The notes: generated by a model from the sequence alone, not told the origin. A DNA stretch of 64,000 bases from Apteryx mantelli (GCF_036417845.1 NC_089981.1:28991053-29055052); one strand, 5' to 3'; numbered from the stretch's first letter, positions 36,430 through 51,006 are shown. A program made the numbers and translations.

Positions 36430-39400
36430 TAAGACAATTGCATGTTAGTGTCTCTTTACCTGGTTTCATATCTTTCCATAGACATTGTACTTGATAGTAG
36501 TTGCTTCTAAAAAAGAAATGAGTGTCTTCTAAAGAAAGATGAACAAGCTCATCTTTATGGGTGAGTTTTCCCAGGGTAGATAAAAATCAAAGGGATAAGA
36601 GTATCAAATCACCAAAATTACAGAACAAAACCATTTTATTCTGACTGAGTTTGAGATAAGAACAAAAGTAAAGCACTTATTCTGGGATAAAACTGTTTTA
36701 AGAAAGAAATACTTTTCTGTTTCAGTAGAGGTGTATACATGAATAAGCAAGCAAGTGAATATCTTTAATTCAAAGAAAGCATTGAAACAATAAATTGCTG
36801 ACTTTTGCATGCAATGCTCAGCCTAATTATCATATTTCTAATGTGCAGATCCTGAGTTTCCTCCAAGAAAAACATGTAGATATTTTAATGTTAAACAATT
36901 TAATGGAAAATGAGCATCTAATTCTCCTAAGCGACTTAGGAAATCTCAGCAGTGTTGTACAAAAAGCAAGCACTTTTTATGCTATTTATGAATCTAGCCC
37001 TGTTAGGGCTTTGTAGCAAGTTGGGAACCAATAATTAAAGAGAGGGAATTCTGAAGGCAGAAAGGATGTTTGTCTCCTCCACTCCCTAGTCAAAATGAAG
37101 TTTGGGGATAACTGAAACATCTGCTATGCTAACTTGTGTATCAAAGCTAACCTCTGTTTACATTAAGAAAATGGGTTTTACAGCTAACTGGGTCAGCATA
37201 CAGAAAATGCTGCTTAGAATATTTGTGAAATTATATGGATAAGTTATTAGCTTTTGAATAATAATGACAAATATACTTTATGTAAGAGGTAAACCTGGGC
37301 TGCACATTAATGTACTTGAGTGCTTCTTCGCCTCTTGATACAGCTTTACAGTAAGGAAAAAATAGAAGTTTCAACATAACTGCTGACTTATAACTGAAAA
37401 GGATGGTCTCAAAAATCAAACATAAATAAATACAGATGAATTCATGCTTTTCAAGAAAAAAAATGGACTATTAATATGACATCTCTCTATATATATTAGT
37501 CCATGACCACATATTTGACATTAAGTAGTTAAGAAAACACTGTATTACAAGCCTAAATTATCCTGCTAGTCTCATTACCTAAGCACACAAATCTTGAAAT
37601 TAAGTAACTTGACTTGAAATCTCTTTCTAGTCTAAAAAAGCCTTCTGAAGGACTGAAGAGCAATATTACCATCTCAACAGCACTATTCTGGGTATTTAGA
37701 GTTCGAGATGAGAGAAAATGTTTTCCCTCACAAAATTAAGTTTGATTTTCCTAAGACTTAAAAATGAAAATGGAGAGAAAAAGTTTTATCTCAGTTTCCT
37801 ATACCTTTTCATCTGTATTGATACTTCCCTCATCTCCCACAAGCATATTATTTCATCCATTATCATTTTGTTAATGCTTTGAGTTTTACAAACGAAAGAT
37901 GTTACATTGCTGCAGAATCTCAACATCTTTCTGACACTTTAAATTATGTATCTGAATTCAACTTCAGTTATTTCTGTCATATGCCCTGCTCCAGAAACCA
38001 CTAATCCTAATTTGCTTCAGGAGCCCTCACCATTCAGATTTTTAAAATCCACATGACGAAGTCCTGAGATGAAAATAACATATCCCTGTCAGCCCCAGGT
38101 GTAGGGTTCCTGCACCCAGCTTTTCAGAGGTTATGGAAGTAAGTTCCTTTGTTAGGTATATTAAAAAAAAAAAGTCTCATTTATGTCAATGAGGCTTAGA
38201 TCAAAGAGTTTCACACTGAACATCCAACATTTAGGGTCATCCAACATTTAGGCCTCTGAGAAAAAAAACTTCCTTCAAGATAGATGACAGGTATTTTGCC
38301 TTTTACCTTTTGGCCAGCTAGGAAAGAAATGAAAAAGAACTGGACTTGGAAAAAATTTGAAGAGTCACAGCCAGGAGTGAAGTGCTAGGTGAGCAAGAGT
38401 TGCATAGACACTGCCTATATGCTGGGATAATTCACCTGGTCCAAATCACACTGCTTTGTGTGGTCTCCACCCCAGCTAACCTTCTGACTACATGTTTATC
38501 TGGGCTGGACAAGCAGACACAGCTGCCAACCTGTTCTGCTACAAAGCATACAGGAAAGGGAAAAGGAAGCTTTGGTCCAAGACAAAGCAATAAGTTATCC
38601 AGATATGGATTCCTGCTGTTTTATCCATTATCCACGGGCTCATAAATATGCATGTCCCTCAAAATTCATTACCTATTTTCTTACATGAATGTGTCACTGA
38701 ACTTAAATATTCTGCTTCCAGAGCACACCTCCACACTGGTAGTTCATATACATTTCTACAGGGCAAAAAGCTCTGTAGAAGAATAGGCCAGATTTTTCCC
38801 TCCATCACATCACTGTCTATCCACAGAAGTTCTGGGTCAACACTAGTATGCCAAAAATTACAGTCTGGTTCATCTCATACTCTCTGTGCATTACTATGCC
38901 CTCTGCTAAAAAGAATGGTAACAAATTGAACCATTTTCTTCAAAAGAGAAGTCAATTTCATCCAGGGCAAAAAGTAAATTTACTCATCTTTCTTATAGCT
39001 TGTGCTATTATGCTCTCTTCAGTATTTGTATTGGCAGAAAAAAAAGAGTGTACAGTGATGCACCCAGCTGAAAAGAGGAGACAATCATTTCCCCTCAGCC
39101 ATATATCCTGATCCCTCCTAGGGTGCAATTAATCTCATAGAGGTGGATGAATGAACAAACAATGACTTTTTCTCACAACATTTTAGCCTCCACTGTTATG
39201 CCCCCTCTGAAGCATGTGCTTGCCACTAAAAATCTCACGTCTCTCTTACTGTTTCATTTGGGAGACAACATCTTATTTCCACATTCATCGACGTCTCCAT
39301 CAGCTTATCCAACTCAGAGGTTAACTGTCTTGCAGGGAGAGAACTCCATGACAAACAAAGCCAAAATTCAAGCTGAGTCTTCATCAAATCTTACGTGACA

Positions 39401-42400
39401 CTGATTTTAGGGTACAACAAACAATCTGACATGTCTCTTGGTACTCAAGCAAATGCAAACTGAACTTTAGAAAAATGGCCTAGCACTTGTGATCTTGCTT
39501 GAAAATGCAAAAAAGAGTAATGTGAAACAATGAAAACTATTTATTGAGTGCTCCGCAGCTACCAGAGCTTTAACTTGGAGGGAGTTCCCATGAGTCCACA
39601 GTAACCACAAGACTTTCATGCAAAGCAACATCTTTATAATGTTTTACACCAGACAGAAGCGGAGGCATATGTCACCAGCTGACTTCTTGCTGCTCAGAGA
39701 GCTGCTATCAGGGAATATCTATGATGGACACGAAACCGTGATGCTCACAGATGAATGGAGAAGTATCTCTCTGTTACCATTTATCCCTTTCATAGATACT
39801 AATGAACCGCAAGCCAAAGTTAAAATGGAATCCACAAGAGCTAGATCCCACATCCATATACAGCCCGGATACAGCGACAGCACAACTAGAGGCTATGACA
39901 CATACCATTCATTAAAGCCCAGCTGCTGGGTTTGGAGGGCTTTGAGGGGGAGGATCAAGAACTAAAAGGAGGGAGAAGAAAAAGAAAAGCCTAAAAGAAA
40001 AGAATGACAAATGTTTTCCTGGGAGTTAACAGCCAAATTTCCCTGAAGCACAGGGTTTTAGATGAAGCGTTACCAACATGTAAAATGGCAGGAGTCTGAG
40101 GTGAGAGCATTTTCACTGCTGGGCCCTTTACTCTCTTGAACGCATCTTCTCCACTGGTTTACCTGTGCTGCCCAAGTTATGTAGCCACAGGAAATCAGGC
40201 CAGACCAACAAAGATTAGTCCACAACTCACCGTGGCACTGGATGAGAAGGTACCTCCACCACCCAGCAACGGTATCTCCCTTTGCTTCCCAGGCCTGAGG
40301 AGCCTCACCTTCCCATGAAGATGTCTTGGGAGAAAAGAGCTGGCTGCTCTACAACTATGACAGCAAGAGCCTCTGAAGATCCTGCTGCCAAGGTGCTGGT
40401 TCAGGGGATAATAAACTACTGAGCCAGTAGGAAACCCTTCAGCAGCAACCCCTGGCAGAGCGAAGCACAACAGCTGAGGGTATGAAACAAGGAAGGAGAG
40501 TTGGAAGATACCCTTAGGTCTGCCAATATCAAACCGAGACAATCACAGTTGTGTCACTAAAGCCCAGGAATGCCATGGGTGTCACGTGGGCTTTCAAAGA
40601 GGACAGGTGCTGGAGTGGAGACAATATGAGCTCACAGTGCTTATCCATAGCTTTCTTTGGGAGATCCCACACTTCGCCTGGGCCGAGAGGGCCTGACACC
40701 TCTCTTCTTTACCAGGGCCAGACAGACAGAGAGTGCTGTCTGTTCCAAGTGCGCGTCTTAGAAGAGCAAACGCAGACCCACAGGGCTTCAGCGGCTTTCA
40801 CCAGGGCGGAAGATGACATCAGGAGATCTAACATGGACAATACCAAGGACAGCCATGGCAACCCAGACCCAGTCATGGCCTCCTATTCAAACAGGAAACT
40901 CTGCTGAGCAAGGTCCTGATTTTACCTTGTTCTAGGTGTAAAAGAACAGAAGTTGGAGCAGTGCTATCCCCAGAGGACAGAGGAGGTAATCCAGCCCTTG
41001 CAAGTAAAGCAAAAACAGTATTTTCAGGGAAGCAATCCAGGCTATTCAGAACAATGAACAAACACCAAACAACTGCCAAACAGAAGAAAGAAACTCACAG
41101 CAGTAAAGTGCTCTGTCTCAACAGGGCAGCAAAGAGGGACTGAAATAGCCGTGTGCCTTATGCTTGTTCTGAGTATAAAATGAATGGCTCCTTTAGAGTT
41201 ACTGCAAAGAACAAGAGAATCCGCTGGTGCCACATGACAGGGCACAGGTACTTGTACAATGTGACTGCACTTGTGGACACTTACCACTCAATAACAGTGT
41301 CTCTTATTTCCTAAGCATCAGGCTACAGAATAATGGCTGTCTTAACCCACCTAGGATAAGTCAGAGCAACTATCTTGTTTCTTTCAGTCTGTTTGGTATG
41401 ATGGGTTTAAGCATGAGATTAGAGCAGAGTAAATTATGGAAAATATTCATGTATGCAATCACTCCCTGCATGGAATATTTTCTAAACATTACAATTAATT
41501 AATTCAGGATATTTACTCAGTTCTACAGGAGAAATGGTGATGGATATATCTGTGAAACACTAGCATAGAAACATGCATACAAACCTAAAGGTGCATGATT
41601 TGTACCCTCAAGTATTGAATGTTGTTTTAATAATTTTGTAGATTAAGTAATCATTTACATAAAGCCTATAGGAGGTTTCAGATGATTTAAGCCTTTTCTT
41701 TCTGATCTCCTTCTGCCCTTTCCACTCTGATCTCACCTCTCTTTCAAGTTGTCCACTTCTTATTCAGTTTGGGTGGAATAAGGGATGTTTTGTCAAAGAC
41801 TAAAGTTAACAAATGGAACATTACAGGCAGTAGAACACATATTGTGATGGGGAACTGCTGTCCAATTTGCCACTTAACAGGGGAAATAATCAGATCCTGC
41901 CATCATACCAAAGATTTGGGAGGCTTTTACACTTTACTGATCTGCCATATCTTCAAACTGATATTCCCAATTACAAAACTAATTTGAACAACACTGGCTA
42001 AAAGGATCTTGTAAGCCTAGAGTCAGGATTAAAATATGAGGCACACTGGAAGCACCAAACATTACAATCTTGTAACATAAATGAGACAAGCATGTTCTCA
42101 CACGCTCAGAGTCAATACTCTCCATTTTTCTTTAGCACACTTCGCCCACGCAGAAAACAGCATGACACCAGGCCAAATGTATTTCCTCTTTCAGTGATCT
42201 TGAGTGATAAGAGTTTCCACCAGGACACAGGATCAAAATCATTAGAACTTCTCATACATTCCACCCTTTCTTGCAAAAACTATTTGTACTCCCTCAAAGA
42301 AGTAACAACGTTGAAAGAAAAAATGTCAAGAGACAGATTCATCTCTTGGCATGAAGTACTTCTTAGAATAACGAAAAGAGTCCATGTGTGGAACATCTGC

Positions 42401-45400
42401 CTACAGAATTCTGCTCCTTGCTGGGATCAGCACCCTCACTGAAGAAAGGGTCTCAAGATCTTCCAGGGCCGCTCTCCTAAAGTACTTGGATCTCTGCACT
42501 AAGACTTGCAATATCAGACTGAGCAGGGCACTTTGCACAATGCTATTCAATTATCATGTCTCCTCTGATTGTGACTGGATGCTCCATGAAGACAACTAAT
42601 GCTTTTTCTAGGGGAAAGAATGAAAACTATTAATTCAGTGTGATGACCCTGTCAAAACAATGAAATGAGTAACAGTATTAGAACTTTACAAAATGAGTGT
42701 TTTTAATAACATGGGAGTCAGGGAATAATGTTAAATGTTTCAACTCAAAGACCTAGTTTCCTGTGTTGGCACCAGCGCTAACACTTTATGTCCACACATC
42801 AAGCATTTTAACATCTTCATTTTAAAGAAAAATTAGGAGACAGATATATTTAAACTGAAATAACATCCTGTTTCTGCGTATGCACGCACACATAGTGTTC
42901 ATTTCTGACAAAAACTCACTGGGCTTTCAGTGTGTCCTTCAGGACATTTGCACAAACTCACTGAAGTCTCAGCTATATTGCTGTGGCTGACAAGCTTTCA
43001 GCAGAGGGATTTGACTCAAACATGTCTTCAAAGAATGGTGAAAGATGGTGTTAAAATGAACACCTGCTCTTGTCCTATGCTCCTCAACCCTAACAAATGT
43101 ATCTTCAAGATTAGAACCTTACAGCAGAACATATCAGAAAGCAGCGGCTGTATGAATTAGCATTCATTTATCTGAGCAGTTCTAACTATCTGGGTATATA
43201 TTCCAGATATAAAATAAAGTTAGATTATTTTAACACTTTTCTTGTGGGTTAAGCTAATGGAGTAGTCTTCAAAATGAGGGTAGGCTAAAGATACAGACAT
43301 GGTCACAGAACACAGCTGATAAGTAGTAGCTCTCACTGTAACTCGATAACCTATATCTATATTCTCAAGCTGTTTGCTTCTAAACTATCACTTCAAATTT
43401 CAAATTCTGGGTAACAAAGCAACAGACCCAAATAGAAAGGTCATACCCATGCTATAGGGCAGTTTGGCCACAAAGTGTTAACTTAGCAGTTGATTCCTAA
43501 CTCTACAGTTTGTAGTAAAATGGACTTTAGAAAGTTCAACTTCCAATGCAGAAGCAAACATTAAGGCTCAAACAGTCCCTAGCAATTAAAAATTTGCTAA
43601 TAAAATCAGACAGCTGTTCAAAGCCTATATGAATGAAAATGGGACTTAAATACAGTTCTTCATGGACAAACATCCCCATCATTCAAATCACTCCTCAAAC
43701 CTTATTTCTGTCCACCTAAAAAGTAAGGACTGGGAGGATGGTAACTAAAGAGGGAGAAGGTCCTTCAGTGGAAGGCTGCACAAGAGGCCAGCATTTCTGG
43801 AGTCTGTACTGCACCTCCTAGGTGGGCAGGCCTTCTCTTCCATGGCATTTAACTTGACACATCTCCCTAGCATATGACATTCCTGTGTGAAAAAGAGGCA
43901 AGATACAGGAAGAGATTTTGCAGAGTCAGATTAGGGGTAAGAGTGACAAGTACCAACTCTCAACGGACATACATACACCTGAAAAATGCATTCAAAACCT
44001 TCCCAAAAGGGGGAATTTCAGCTCTTGTAGGGCGTGACTCTACAAGGGCTGGCAAAGCCACTTAAAACCTCACCAAAGTTCAATATGACTATGAGTGTTT
44101 ACAAGCATAAGGACTAGGCCAAATTGAGAATGTAAATATTTGGATTCAGTTCCCCAAACTTGCCTCTATCAACACTGCCAACTAAATCCCAACTACAGAC
44201 CAAAAAATCTGAATAGCAACAGTTGCACACACTACAGCACAGAGACAAAACTAACAGACATGGCATTCAGCACTAAAAAAATGAAGTAATTTGTAATCTA
44301 AATTGAACTTATGTTAAACAAGCCATTGATGAAGTTTGGATTGAAAGTTGATTCAACTCAGCTATCGTTTGGTACATTTTAAAAGTCTGATCAGTCCAGA
44401 TTTAGATCCACTGTCTTGCAAGAAACTGGGTTAGATTAACCATATCTAGATTAAGCAAGACACCATAGACTGCACAATGGATCTAACACGCAGTAGTAAT
44501 TTGGACCTAAACCACATTCTCTTAAGCCATCGACTAAGCCACTAAAAGAAAGTGTCTCTATTTTCTGGGCAGAGCTGTTGAAGAAAATCTTCAGTGGATC
44601 CAAAGTAACTGAGTTATCTCAGTCCCACATTCAAAATTGATTTAGGATCCCAAATTGGCGTGGCTTCTAAAGCACCTATAGGGTTTTTCTGAAAGTTTTA
44701 CCCCTGTTCTTTTAGCTCTGGATATGGAAGGCAGCCAGGGATCCATTCAAGAGAGTCGTGACATCCCAGAAATACAGATCCTGAGAGGTACATGGTATTC
44801 TCAGTTGTCAGTTCCCAGCCCCTCTCAGAGAGTGTTAAACGTCTTTTTAGTTCCATGTCCCCACTGCAGACATTCACTGGAGGGTTTCAAGAGAACTGTG
44901 CTCTTTATAGCAGGAGAAAATCAGAAAGTTAAGCATCTCACCAAGACCAGGAGTTTTTTCGTATGATAAAAATTCAGGTCTACTCACTTCCCAGTACTGT
45001 AAACTAACAAGAAGTCCAACCTCTCTCTCTTCAGCTGAGTGGGAAAGTACAGATTGCGTTCTTTAGCTTTATTCAGTTGTGGGAAACTTGGGTTTGCCCT
45101 ACAGTTAAAAGCAGGCTCTTCGGCACACTTAACATACCCTCTTTAGAAGGGACTAGTATCATTTCTTTAAATGCCCCTACACTAAAAATAGTTCTGCTTC
45201 CTAAACATGAATATGTTTAGCAGTTCCAGGCATTCTGAGATCTTGCATACCACTTTTTTTTTTCCTTAACTGGCAACATTTATTTAACCAGCAATTAAAA
45301 TAAGGAGGCCCAGCCGCCCCAGTGATTCTTCCCAGAGGGTCTTAGATGTTTATGAAACACAATGAAAACAATAAAGTGGATAAAATCATGCTATTCCATC

Positions 45401-46980
45401 AAGTCCTTGGCACGACTTCCCAACCAAGAATAAATTGGCATAGTACATTACAGTCAACAGATTACACAATGGTTTACAGGGTCACCAATAATAAGGGGTC
45501 ACACACTCCTTAAAAAGCTACGGTATATGTTAAAAGTCACTTGCTTAAAGGGAAACGGCAGTGCTTGGTTGTAAGCCCCTTGGAGCAGATCCTGGCAGCG
45601 GCAGCACGCGTACACAGGACAAGAAAGGACAGACAGTGCCTCTCCTTCCCAGTGCTATGAACTGCAGTGACTCTACTGAACAAGCTGGCTAGTGGAGTTC
45701 ATCACCCTGAAGAGAGCAGAAGAAAGCCAAGCCAGGCAGGATTTCCTTATTTCTGCATATGACAGGGAAACACATGCTATATACTTTTAGAAGATTGACA
45801 GCATCCATGCCCCAGTGAGGCCTCACACCACCTACCCTACCATCCTTACCCAAGAAGCTCTGGTCCCCGACTCCTCCATACTTTGAGAGGCATCTGGTTC
45901 CATTGCATAAGCAAGATGGCAGTTTGCTTTCAGTCTAACTATTCTTAATAGCACATGGATTATAGCTACTTTATAAAGGTGCCTAGCTATATACTTATGC
46001 AACTTAATAAAGTAATCATAATCATTTAAACATGCTGCAGTTTTCCTTTAAATAACTAATCTCAAAGCAAGATGAAAACGAATGGTCATAAGTCTTATTC
46101 TCACCCTTCAAACTTCTAACAGATTTCCACCACCCCACATGCATAACCTGATCATCAAAATGCAAGCTAAGTTTTGACATTCCTAAACGTTCCTAAAACA
46201 GACTTGCTTTTCTCTTATCTGAGAAAATCTTGAGAAATCTGATCTTAAATCTGAGATAGTTCTACTCCTGCTCTGTGTTAACCTACCCTTCCAGAATATG
46301 GAATATTTTCACCTACTGACTATATACTAGCCACACGTAATCAAAACATTATCAGGTCTTAAATGCAAGTCAATCTCTGTTCAATTCATCCTGTTTTGCT
46401 TTATCAGAAATCAGACTATGACTAATAGTTTCATCCTTTATTTTCTAAATGTTTTGATCATTTTGAGTGTTTTATACTGAACTACTCAATATCTGGCTGA
46501 AGTTAAAACCTAAATTATTACACAGAATAAGACAGAAGAAAACCTATTCCCCAAAGTCAGTGCAACAGTAAAACAAGGGTGGGTAAAACATTACTATTAA
46601 CATACTCTATCTAATTATATTATGCATCTGGGTTTGTTCAGCTTGACTACTAAGATCCAAAGTACATTTGAGTGAAAATAAATGGAGTAAACATAAGGAG
46701 GTTCTCTAATATGTAGCCGCTACTCTTTGATTGTGGTGACCTACTGCTCCTTAGCAAAGCAAGCGCTTGGTACCAAGCCAAGAGCAGTACATCTGATTTT
46801 CCCACCAAATAACTGTTGAAGCAGCTCCCTTAGCTCTTCAGCTAAATCTGTCCTGGGATCCTAAAGTCTTCCGCTGGAGTCCAGGTGGCTCTTCTTTCCA
46901 ATGCGCATGCAAATATTAGTCAGCTGGACAGACGATGTGAGTGGGCACAGGAAGATAAAAGAAGTGCCACAGCTCTGCTT
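36430..46980. other. Gene-free intronic stretch left of the CpG island
   Basis: Over 10 kb of AT-rich sequence with scattered short frames and a 17-bp tandem duplication at 38221. I see no coding exon, RNA gene or clear mobile element. Confidence 0.5.
38221..38253 (+). repeat. 17-bp tandem duplication
   Basis: CATCCAACATTTAGG occurs twice, 17 bases apart. Confidence 0.9.
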
Positions 46981-47452
46981 GTCTCTCCCAGTCAAAGCCC
47001 CAAAGCCAGAGGGCTGGCTCCCCAGCCCGGGTCAGCTGGCCCGGTCCCGCCGCGGCGGTCTCCAGGGCTCTGTCCCTCTGGGGTCCCTCTGTCCTCTACC
47101 CCACGGCACCAGAGGCGTCCCCCGAGTAACGGCGGTGCGGAGCGGCACACGGCACCAGTCCGGGAGCTCCAGCCCCCGCTCCCCATCTGCCGGGGAGGGC
47201 GGGCAGGCAGGGACCCGCCGCCGGGGCCCGGCGGCCCGGGACGCCGGGAGCTGACGCTGCCGGGCGCGCCCCGGGGCTCCCGCCGCTCCGCCGCCGCAAC
47301 GTGCCCGGCCCGCCACGCTCCGCTGCCGGGAGGCGGGCGGCGCGCGCGGCGCGGCGCGGCGGGCTGGAGCCGGACCCATCGTCCTCCCCAGCCCCGCGCC
47401 CGGGTCTCCGCAGGGGGCCGCCGAACCAGCGGCACCGCTCCCCGGCTCTTAC

Positions 47453-47537
47453 CGAGGCGCGCAGGGGTGCGCTCCCGCCGCCGGATGCCTGCAGCCCTGG
47501 TCCCGCAGCCTGGGCAGCTGCAGCTTTTTTGGAGAAG
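47453..47537 (-). other. Candidate 85-bp non-coding exon of DENND2B
   Basis: On the - strand a long pyrimidine tract ending TCTCCCTCTTCCCAG gives a textbook acceptor, and 85 bases later CGCCTCG|GTAAGAG gives a donor. It could be a second 5' UTR exon of transcripts starting at 51 kb, or the 3' part of a first exon starting inside this island. No conserved reading frame is evident. Confidence 0.4.
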
Positions 47538-47640
47538 CTGGGAAGAGGGAGAGAAAGAAAAGGGGTGGAGGGAGGGAAGGAGGAGGGAAGGGACTGAGAT
47601 CGAGGGAGAGAGAAGTATGCAAAGGCAGGAAGTGGAGACG
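47526..47640 (+). repeat. Polypurine tract
   Basis: About 115 bases that are mostly purine on the + strand (runs of GGGAGG, GAGAGA and AAAGAAAA). The left end doubles as the pyrimidine tract of the candidate acceptor on the other strand. Confidence 0.75.
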
Positions 47641-48259
47641 GCCACGGCCAGTGCGGGAGATTAATGGGAACCAGTCACCCGGCAGCCAACAAAGAAACCT
47701 GCTCCCCCAGCGCAGCCCCGGCCTGGGCCGCAGCCCCGCCGCGACCGGGCAGCGCGTGCTGGGCGGCTCAGCCACCGCTGCCGCCGGCCGCGCTCAGCCC
47801 CAGCCCCAGCCCCGGCCCCGCCGAGGGGGGGGGGGCGCCGCCACCCCGCGCGCGGCCCCACGCAGGGGTCCTTGCAGGGCGGGAGGGCGCGGAGCAGCCC
47901 CCGGCCGGGCAGAGCTGCCGCTCCGCGGGGGCGATGCAGGGGCAGGGGGAAGAGGAGGGGAAGACCACGGCCACTGTCTGACCAGTCTTTCCACACACAC
48001 CCCCAGGAGCTGAGCTGTATCGATTATTTTTTTTATTTAAAAACTAACACTGCTCCACTCCTCTCTGAGGAAAGAAAGACGCTTGCCGGGGAGAAAGGAA
48101 GCAAGAACGAAAGAAAGAGAGAGAGTTTCCTGCACACGCAGACGGCGGGCCCGCGCGGACAGATGGTTTCAATCACGGGGCCGGGGACGTGCGAGCCCCC
48201 CCCGAGGGCGGCGGGCGCGGGGTGCTAGCGCTGCGCCGCGCCGCTCCTGCACTGCATTT

Positions 48260-50990
48260 CGGAGTTTTTCAACTTCCACTGATAGTTTGCGAGCAACAGT
48301 ATCTTTGGAGAAAGAGGAGGGGAGAGGAGGAAGAGGCATATGTAAGAGCTTTATTCCGGCAGCTATAGTCAAATCCAGCCTGCGAGGATCGATCTTACTG
48401 ATACCAATTTTGTAACGATCTGCTCCCTGGTGACTACAGTCCGAGTGGTCCAGCTTGGAGTCCACAGCCCTCTGGTGTCGACAGCTAGGGACATGCCCAG
48501 CCAGGCTCCCTCTGACAGCCCTCTGCACACGGGCAGCCTGTGTCCCACACACCGTGGAAACACAGCAGTGCAAACACCAGAGGATGAAGAAGGTCACTGA
48601 ATGGCACAAGAGGCAAAGGCTACCACTCCCCTAAACACATACTCCACCAGAGTGAGCACAAACAGCGTCTTACGGGCCAGCTCCCTGGTACACCTTTCCA
48701 CATACTTCTGCCAGTTTAACAGAAGAGAACTCTGCACAAGATATACAATACAAATAATATAAAAACCATACAAAAGAGGACTGTACCTAACTAACATGAG
48801 TGAGTGCTACAGAATACAAGGAATGCACCTAAATCTTGAAGTTTTATGTACACATTTATATAAAAAGATCACATTGCAACGTATTAGCAAATGATAATAG
48901 GAACAGAAGAAATATAAAGAGTGTCATATGTACTCCATAACTGGAAATAAAAATACCAACATTAAGCATTTCTTGAATTTTAAACATGTGCTTACTTTCC
49001 TTCCATTGACTGAAATGGAACCTAAACAGTGATTAGACAAACGCTTATGAGCTCTCCCTCACAAGGATACTTTCCTCAATCCAGATGCAAGCACTCGAGG
49101 AAGACCTATCCTTGGCTTTCCCCAGCTCATAAACAAAATAAGATATACTGTACTGTCTGAGATATTCTGATCTGTCATCCCACATGACAAGGAAGTCTGG
49201 TGTAAATGTCCAGCATTTCACAAACCTTCATTATATTTCAAAGAATGAATGTAAAGGAAGTAAGAGTAACTCTGATCTGGATTCTAATGTGAATGTGTGT
49301 TTCAAAGCAAAAGCTATTTCAGCTGTCAGCCTTCTTGGGGCATATGTATTTACTCAGCTGCAAAAGGAGTATTGTGTCACTGAACATTAAAAATGGTGGG
49401 AGTTTAAATTTCAACATACAAGGAATAATTTACCCCCTGAACAACAAGTTACTGCTACAAATACCCAGCAGGAACACAAAATGAATTCAATTTTCTTTCC
49501 CAGTTAGGAAAATGACATAGGAGGCCTTTATATTCATCCTATATTTCAAGTACTCTACAAACGCAGTAAGACACCAATCCTATCCACCTCACTAGTAGAC
49601 CAACAATAACAGTGAAGGATGCTCAAAGATGCTCAACTTCTAATTAAGTAGGAAGTAGTCTATTTTGACTACTTCATCATCATGTAAAAGAAATGACTCA
49701 AACATACTAATACTGTTTTTATCAAATATTACTTTTCTCCCCTGTTTATATTACATTCAGTCCCCCAAAAGTCAAGCACCTCAGCAACCACCTAAATTTT
49801 CCACTGAGTAGAAGATCTGATCTAAAGCTAAGCCTGTATTTAAACACTGAATTGGGGCCTTCAATGCATTTTATGAACTAACAGCCTGCAAACAGCTTGT
49901 TTATTACAGGAGCTGGCTGCTGCTCTAATTAAGCAACTGGAAGATGATAATAAAATGTAAACTAGAGAAGGATTATTTTCCTTGCTTGCCAGACAGATTA
50001 CAACTAGCAAAGCTCCATAAACAAGAATGAAGGACTTGAAAAATCAGAGCCAACATGCCTGCTTGTCGACCGTGGCCATGCTGCACTTAGCACAGGATTT
50101 AAAAATAAAGTTTCTGAGCCTGTTTTGTCCATACTATGATCTCAGTGTAAGCGAGGCTAGAAAAGCCATAGAGTGGCTCTAATTTACATTTAGCCACAAT
50201 TGCTTTCCAAGCCTGTTTAGTAGCTCAGAATAGTGACTGCAGCCTCACATGTTGACGAGTTGATGAAGGCCTCTACCCTGCTGGAAAACCTTCCTAGACT
50301 AGAAGTGGTTTCAAGGGAACAATTTTGTTTACTTGGCAAATCTTGCTTGCAATAACACCTCAAAGGCCAAAATGCTTTGTATTTTGTCTCTACTAATCAA
50401 AACTAAAGGACTTTCCTTTGAGAGCACATGCAAAAATAGAGTTTCCAAGGGACCTGAACTTGCTGGTCACTTGGCACTCTCCTCCATTAGCAATCCTTGT
50501 TTCAGTCACCCACCTATCATTAGATACTGTAATTATTATTTTGTGTCTTGTAAATTAAAGAATGGGAATACCACTTTCCATTAGACATGACATCAGAAGA
50601 TAGTGTAAAATACCCCCCAAATGGTGGCACCACCATCATACTCCACCACAGCACCAGTATGAGCTGGCATTAGGTAAGGGTCTTCCAGGGGTCTGTATGC
50701 TGAGATATAAACCCTTATGGCATGCTGATACCAATCACCAGATGAGGTTTATACCTCCACCAAGATATCCTGGCCACATTTCTATCTCACGCCAAGCCTG
50801 AAATGGCAATTTTTGGCTTTTCTATACTTTTTCTGGTTTTAGCCAGGCTGTGAAAATTATCTAATGTCACCTTGGTGCTTCAATAGTCTCACAAGCTCAG
50901 CACCACACAAAAGGCACCAGCTCAGTCCCCCTAACACCGCTGCCGATAATTTAAAGGAAAGCATTTTAAAAAGCCCCACCCCCACCGGGG
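48260..50990. other. Spacer between the two CpG islands
   Basis: AT-rich sequence with a possible weak L2/L3-like piece at 49505-49575 and TAATTA-type motifs around 49925. No exon recognised. Confidence 0.45.
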
Positions 50991-51006
50991 ACGCTTGCTG
51001 CTTTAC

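Larger units (their letters stand above)
47025..48255. promoter_or_regulatory. Second CpG island, likely alternative DENND2B promoter
   Basis: About 1.2 kb of strongly GC- and CpG-rich sequence standing out from AT-rich flanks, with a G-run at 47826-47834 and no TATA box. It contains a candidate exon on the - strand (47537-47453) with clean splice sites. Long open frames here in all directions reflect high GC content and show no recognisable protein. It lies about 3 kb inside the inferred DENND2B gene, so an alternative promoter is the simplest reading. An unannotated + strand non-coding RNA is also possible. Confidence 0.65.
1..51000 (-). other. DENND2B: Inferred 5' non-coding part (introns) of DENND2B
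   Basis: This span lies where human synteny places the first, non-coding part of DENND2B, transcribed right to left. I compared the - strand open frames with what I know of DENND2B (its N-terminal low-complexity region and the DENN domain) and found none. The span is therefore intron with possible non-coding exons. The assignment rests on gene order and on the candidate first exon at 51007. Confidence 0.5.

Noticed and set aside
1-46900. DENND2B coding exons
   Set aside because: None of the - strand frames resembles the DENND2B N-terminal region or the DENN domain. Only the non-coding 5' part is inferred here.
46885-47664. 259-codon + strand frame and several overlapping frames in the first CpG island
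   Set aside because: High GC content removes stop codons in all frames. The products are Arg/Pro/Gly-rich and match no known family.
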